A program made the position numbers and the translations under genes. A DNA stretch of 64,000 nt from Fulvivirga marina (GTDB lineage Bacteria > Bacteroidota > Bacteroidia > Cytophagales > Cyclobacteriaceae), in assembly GCF_016775155.1 (NCBI RefSeq), contig NZ_JAEUGD010000042.1:372001-436000 (forward strand). Reading direction: 5' to 3'. Positions 61,156 through 64,000 of the stretch are shown piece by piece. Below the pieces are notes generated by a model. It did not search any database, was not told the DNA's origin, and was given only the letters and a program-made list of their open reading frames with translations. Every line of letters starts with the position of its first letter. The first letter of the stretch is position 1.

Positions 61156-64000
61156 ATGCTCAACAAAGTAATACGTTTTTTTCTGGAAAATAAGCTGGTT
61201 ACAGTCCTGATTATAGTGCTTTTTGCTGGTTGGGGATTGGTAACGGCACCTTTTGACTGGGATCTGGACTTTCTCCCTCGAGACCCAGTGCCGGTTGATG
61301 CTATCCCTGATTTAGGGGAAAATCAGCAGATAGTATTTACAGAGTGGCCAGGCCGCTCACCTCAGGATATTGAAGATCAGATTACTTATCCTCTAACGAC
61401 CTCTTTATTGGGTATTCCTGGTGTTAAGTCTATTCGCAGCACTTCACTGTTCGGTTTTTCCAGTATCTATATCATTTTTAATGAAGATATAGAGTTTTAC
61501 TGGTCAAGGTCAAGAGTGTTAGAAAAACTGAGCTCCATGCCCTCAGGTTTATTGCCAGACAACGTGCAGCCTTCATTGGGGCCGGATGCTACGGCGCTGG
61601 GTCAGATTTATTGGTATACCCTCGAGGGGCGTGACACGGATGGTAATCCTACTGGGGGCTGGGACCCGCAGGAGCTAAGAACTATTCAGGATTTTTATGT
61701 CAGATATGCTCTTTCTTCTGCGGAAGGGGTGTCAGAAGTAGCTTCTGTGGGAGGCTTTGTGAAAGAATACCAGATAGATGTTCGCCCTGAAGCATTAAAA
61801 GCCTATGGGCTTGGGTTGCAAGATGTAATGATGGCTGTAAAGAATACCAATCGTGATGTTGGAGCTAAGACACTTGAAGTAAATAAGGCTGAGTATCTAG
61901 TGAGGGGATTAGGCTATATTGAAACGGTTGAGGATATTGAAAAAGCAGTTATTAGGTCTGTAAATAACGTACCGATAAGAATTGGAGATGTGGCCGTTGT
62001 TTCCCTCGGGCCAGCTGCCCGGAGAGGGGCTCTGGATAAAGAAGGGGCAGAAGTCACCGGTGGTGTAGTCGTAGCCCGTTATGGTGCTAACCCGTTGCAG
62101 GTGATAAAAAATGTAAAGGAGAAAATAGCTGAAGTAGAAAAGGGACTTCCGGTTAAAACTCTGGAGGATGGCAGCGTTACGAAAGTGACCATTGTTCCTT
62201 TTTACGATCGTACGCAGCTCATTTATGAGACACTTGGTACCTTGGAGCAGGCTCTTTCACTAGAGATATTGATCACAATTCTGGTGATCATTGTTATGGT
62301 TGTTAACCTGAGGGTGTCTATAGTTATCTCTTTTTTATTGCCATTGGCAGTGCTAATGGTATTTATAGCGATGCGGTATAGTGGTGTGGACGCAAACATA
62401 GTGGCGCTTAGCGGTATTGCTATTGCCATAGGTACCATGGTTGATCTGGGGATAATACTGACGGAGAATGTTATTAAATACCTGGATGAAAATAAGAATA
62501 AAAGCTTGTTGGAGACTGTTTATGACGCTTCTGCGGAAGTAAGTGGAGCTATTGTAACTGCTGTTTCAACTACTATTATCAGTTTTATACCTGTGTTTAC
62601 CCTTGAGGCGGCTGAGGGCAAACTTTTCAGGCCATTGGCTTTTACCAAAACATTTGCATTGGTAGCAGCAGTTGTTATTGCATTGTTTATTCTTCCAGCT
62701 CTTTCTCATTGGCTTTTTGGAATGAAAATCGAAAGAAAGCAAGTGAGAAAGTGGGTTAATACTCTACTTATTCCTGCTGGAGTGTTGATCTTTTTCGCAT
62801 TTTCCTATTGGGCCGGAATAGTGATACTTCTGTTTGGAGTTGTAGGGGTGATTAAAGGTTTTACCAGCTATAATAATTGGTTTGTTCGCCATAGTGAAGT
62901 GCTCGTTTCAGTGCTGGCAGTGGTTTGGCTTTTAGCAATATACTGGCTTCCATTAGGGGCCGACAAAAGCTTGTTGCTTAATATCATATTCGTGGTGCTT
63001 ATAGGAGCAGTTGTTTTAGGGGGTTCTTTATTGATGATCAGGTATTATGCATACATTTTGACATGGTGCCTCACTAATAAATTCAAATTCATAGTTGTAC
63101 CTGTGTTTGTTGTGCTTTTTGGTATCACCGTTTGGCTGGGTTTTAACAAGGTTTTTGGTTTTGTGGCAGATGGGTTAGATACAATTAACATTAATATTCG
63201 TGTTACCCGGGTATGGTCAGCTCTTGCCCAAGGTTTTCCGGGAATAGGAGAGGAGTTTATGCCTTCCCTGAATGAGGGGTCTTTTCTTTTGATGCCTACT
63301 TCAATGCCTCATGCTGGAATAGAGGAGAGCGTTAAAACTTTAAAGTCATTAGACATGAGGGTAGCTTCTATTCCTGAGGTAGACATGGTAGTTGGTAAAC
63401 TTGGTCGTGTGGAAAGTGCACTTGACCCGGCTCCTATATCCATGTATGAGAATGTTATTAACTACAAACCGGAATATGTGGTGGATGAGCAGGGCAGAAA
63501 AGTGAGGTTTAAGACTGATGATGAAGGTAGGTTTTTGCTGAAATCAGGGGATTCACTTTCCAGAAATGAGTTTATCGCTTTGCGATTGTCTCCGGAAAAA
63601 CTAGTAAAAGATAAAAATGGTAGCTACTTCCGGAACTGGAGGGATGAAATAAAAAGTGCTGATGATATATGGAATGAAATCATAAAAGTTACAGACTTGC
63701 CCGGTATCACGTCGGCACCTAAACTTCAACCTATCGAAACGAGGTTGGTGATGTTGCAAACAGGTATGAGAGCCCCTATGGGAATTAAAGTAGCCGGACC
63801 TGACTTAAAAACCCTTGAATCATTCGGTTTTGCCCTTGAGGAAATTTTAAAGACAGTACCGTCGGTGAAAAGGGAGGCCGTTTTTGCAGATAGAGTAGTA
63901 GGGAAGCCTTATATTCAGATAGATATAGACAGAGATGCCATTTCACGCTATGGGCTGAGTATAGAACAGGTACAAATGGCTATTGAAACAGGAATTGGAG
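61156..64000 (+). CDS. CusA/CzcA-family heavy-metal RND efflux pump (3' end outside window)
   Basis: This 948-codon fragment, translated by hand, begins MLNKVIRFFLENKLVTVLII and runs off the right edge in frame. The periplasmic head has PVDAIPDLGENQQIVFTEWP, then YPLTTSLLG and LPDNVQPSLGPDATALG-type porter sequences. The fourth helix carries the proton-relay motif MVDLGIILTENV, and SLNEGSFLLMPTSMPHAG is the second-head signature. These fit copper/silver or cobalt-zinc-cadmium pumps (CusA or CzcA) rather than drug pumps. A long insert with TLEGRDTDGNPTGGWDPQEL is present near residue 155. The upstream HYC_CC_PP protein supports metal handling. Confidence 0.94.
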   Translation, partial: MLNKVIRFFLENKLVTVLIIVLFAGWGLVTAPFDWDLDFLPRDPVPVDAIPDLGENQQIVFTEWPGRSPQDIEDQITYPLTTSLLGIPGVKSIRSTSLFGFSSIYIIFNEDIEFYWSRSRVLEKLSSMPSGLLPDNVQPSLGPDATALGQIYWYTLEGRDTDGNPTGGWDPQELRTIQDFYVRYALSSAEGVSEVASVGGFVKEYQIDVRPEALKAYGLGLQDVMMAVKNTNRDVGAKTLEVNKAEYLVRGLGYIETVEDIEKAVIRSVNNVPIRIGDVAVVSLGPAARRGALDKEGAEVTGGVVVARYGANPLQVIKNVKEKIAEVEKGLPVKTLEDGSVTKVTIVPFYDRTQLIYETLGTLEQALSLEILITILVIIVMVVNLRVSIVISFLLPLAVLMVFIAMRYSGVDANIVALSGIAIAIGTMVDLGIILTENVIKYLDENKNKSLLETVYDASAEVSGAIVTAVSTTIISFIPVFTLEAAEGKLFRPLAFTKTFALVAAVVIALFILPALSHWLFGMKIERKQVRKWVNTLLIPAGVLIFFAFSYWAGIVILLFGVVGVIKGFTSYNNWFVRHSEVLVSVLAVVWLLAIYWLPLGADKSLLLNIIFVVLIGAVVLGGSLLMIRYYAYILTWCLTNKFKFIVVPVFVVLFGITVWLGFNKVFGFVADGLDTININIRVTRVWSALAQGFPGIGEEFMPSLNEGSFLLMPTSMPHAGIEESVKTLKSLDMRVASIPEVDMVVGKLGRVESALDPAPISMYENVINYKPEYVVDEQGRKVRFKTDDEGRFLLKSGDSLSRNEFIALRLSPEKLVKDKNGSYFRNWRDEIKSADDIWNEIIKVTDLPGITSAPKLQPIETRLVMLQTGMRAPMGIKVAGPDLKTLESFGFALEEILKTVPSVKREAVFADRVVGKPYIQIDIDRDAISRYGLSIEQVQMAIETGIG

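Overview
The window is AT-rich DNA from a member of the Bacteroidota, most likely the order Cytophagales. The evidence is a Por-type (T9SS) C-terminal sorting domain, a TonB-dependent receptor, two Reg_prop/Y_Y_Y sensor kinases, the Bacteroidota-specific GlmU-like protein, TAnnTTTG-type promoter elements and a lack of Shine-Dalgarno sequences. The family-level assignment is inference. No insertion sequence, prophage, CRISPR array or rRNA operon was seen.

Layout. 1-4.2 kb (minus): an operon of GlmU-like protein, DNA polymerase III delta-prime, hemC and a cyclophilin lipoprotein, preceded by ribosomal protein L31B with a near-canonical promoter. 4.4-10.5 kb (plus): Wzi-like outer-membrane protein, MsbA-like ABC exporter, a small membrane protein, gmhA and a YifB/ComM ATPase. 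10.6-17.4 kb: TonB-dependent receptor, a large sensor kinase and a divergent esterase. 17.4-30.2 kb (minus): a complete flagellum-independent chemosensory operon in the transcription order ParA, giant soluble receptor, CheW, CheD, CheY, CheB, CheA, CheC-like protein, GAF/PAS protein, CheR. 30.9-41.5 kb: an S24-like regulator, then a plus-strand PspA envelope-stress module (YbjN-like, PspA, DUF4178, lipoprotein, DUF350, membrane spermidine-synthase-like protein). This converges on a minus-strand operon of SpeD, a second membrane spermidine-synthase-like protein, a polytopic membrane protein and a Tat-exported FAD oxidoreductase. 41.6-47 kb: Dps, nuoABCD without the rest of complex I, NAD(P)HX repair enzyme and a mini-protein that is almost only a T9SS sorting domain. 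47-53 kb: a second large sensor kinase, a two-gene unit with a Cys-containing 41-residue RiPP-precursor-like peptide separated by a strong hairpin from a 160-residue protein, and asnS. 53-64 kb: rpoN, PAP2-like protein, enoyl-CoA hydratase, outer-membrane barrel, tRNA-Arg(ACG), GH43 glycosidase, acid phosphatase, and a HYC_CC_PP protein followed by a CusA/CzcA efflux pump that runs off the window.

How the genes work together. The ParA-like ATPase probably positions the cytoplasmic receptor array. CheD, CheR and CheB would adapt it, and CheY, CheA and the CheC-like protein would carry and quench the signal; the output is unknown because no flagellar or gliding genes are in view. The PspA side and the SpeD side look like two halves of one membrane-associated aminopropyl-chemistry and envelope-maintenance module. 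The best candidates for undescribed biology are this double module, the peptide unit at 50.6-51.3 kb, the seven-PAS receptor with a degenerate globin-like N-terminus, and a repeated 12-bp-spaced operator-like motif found upstream of three sensory or uptake genes.
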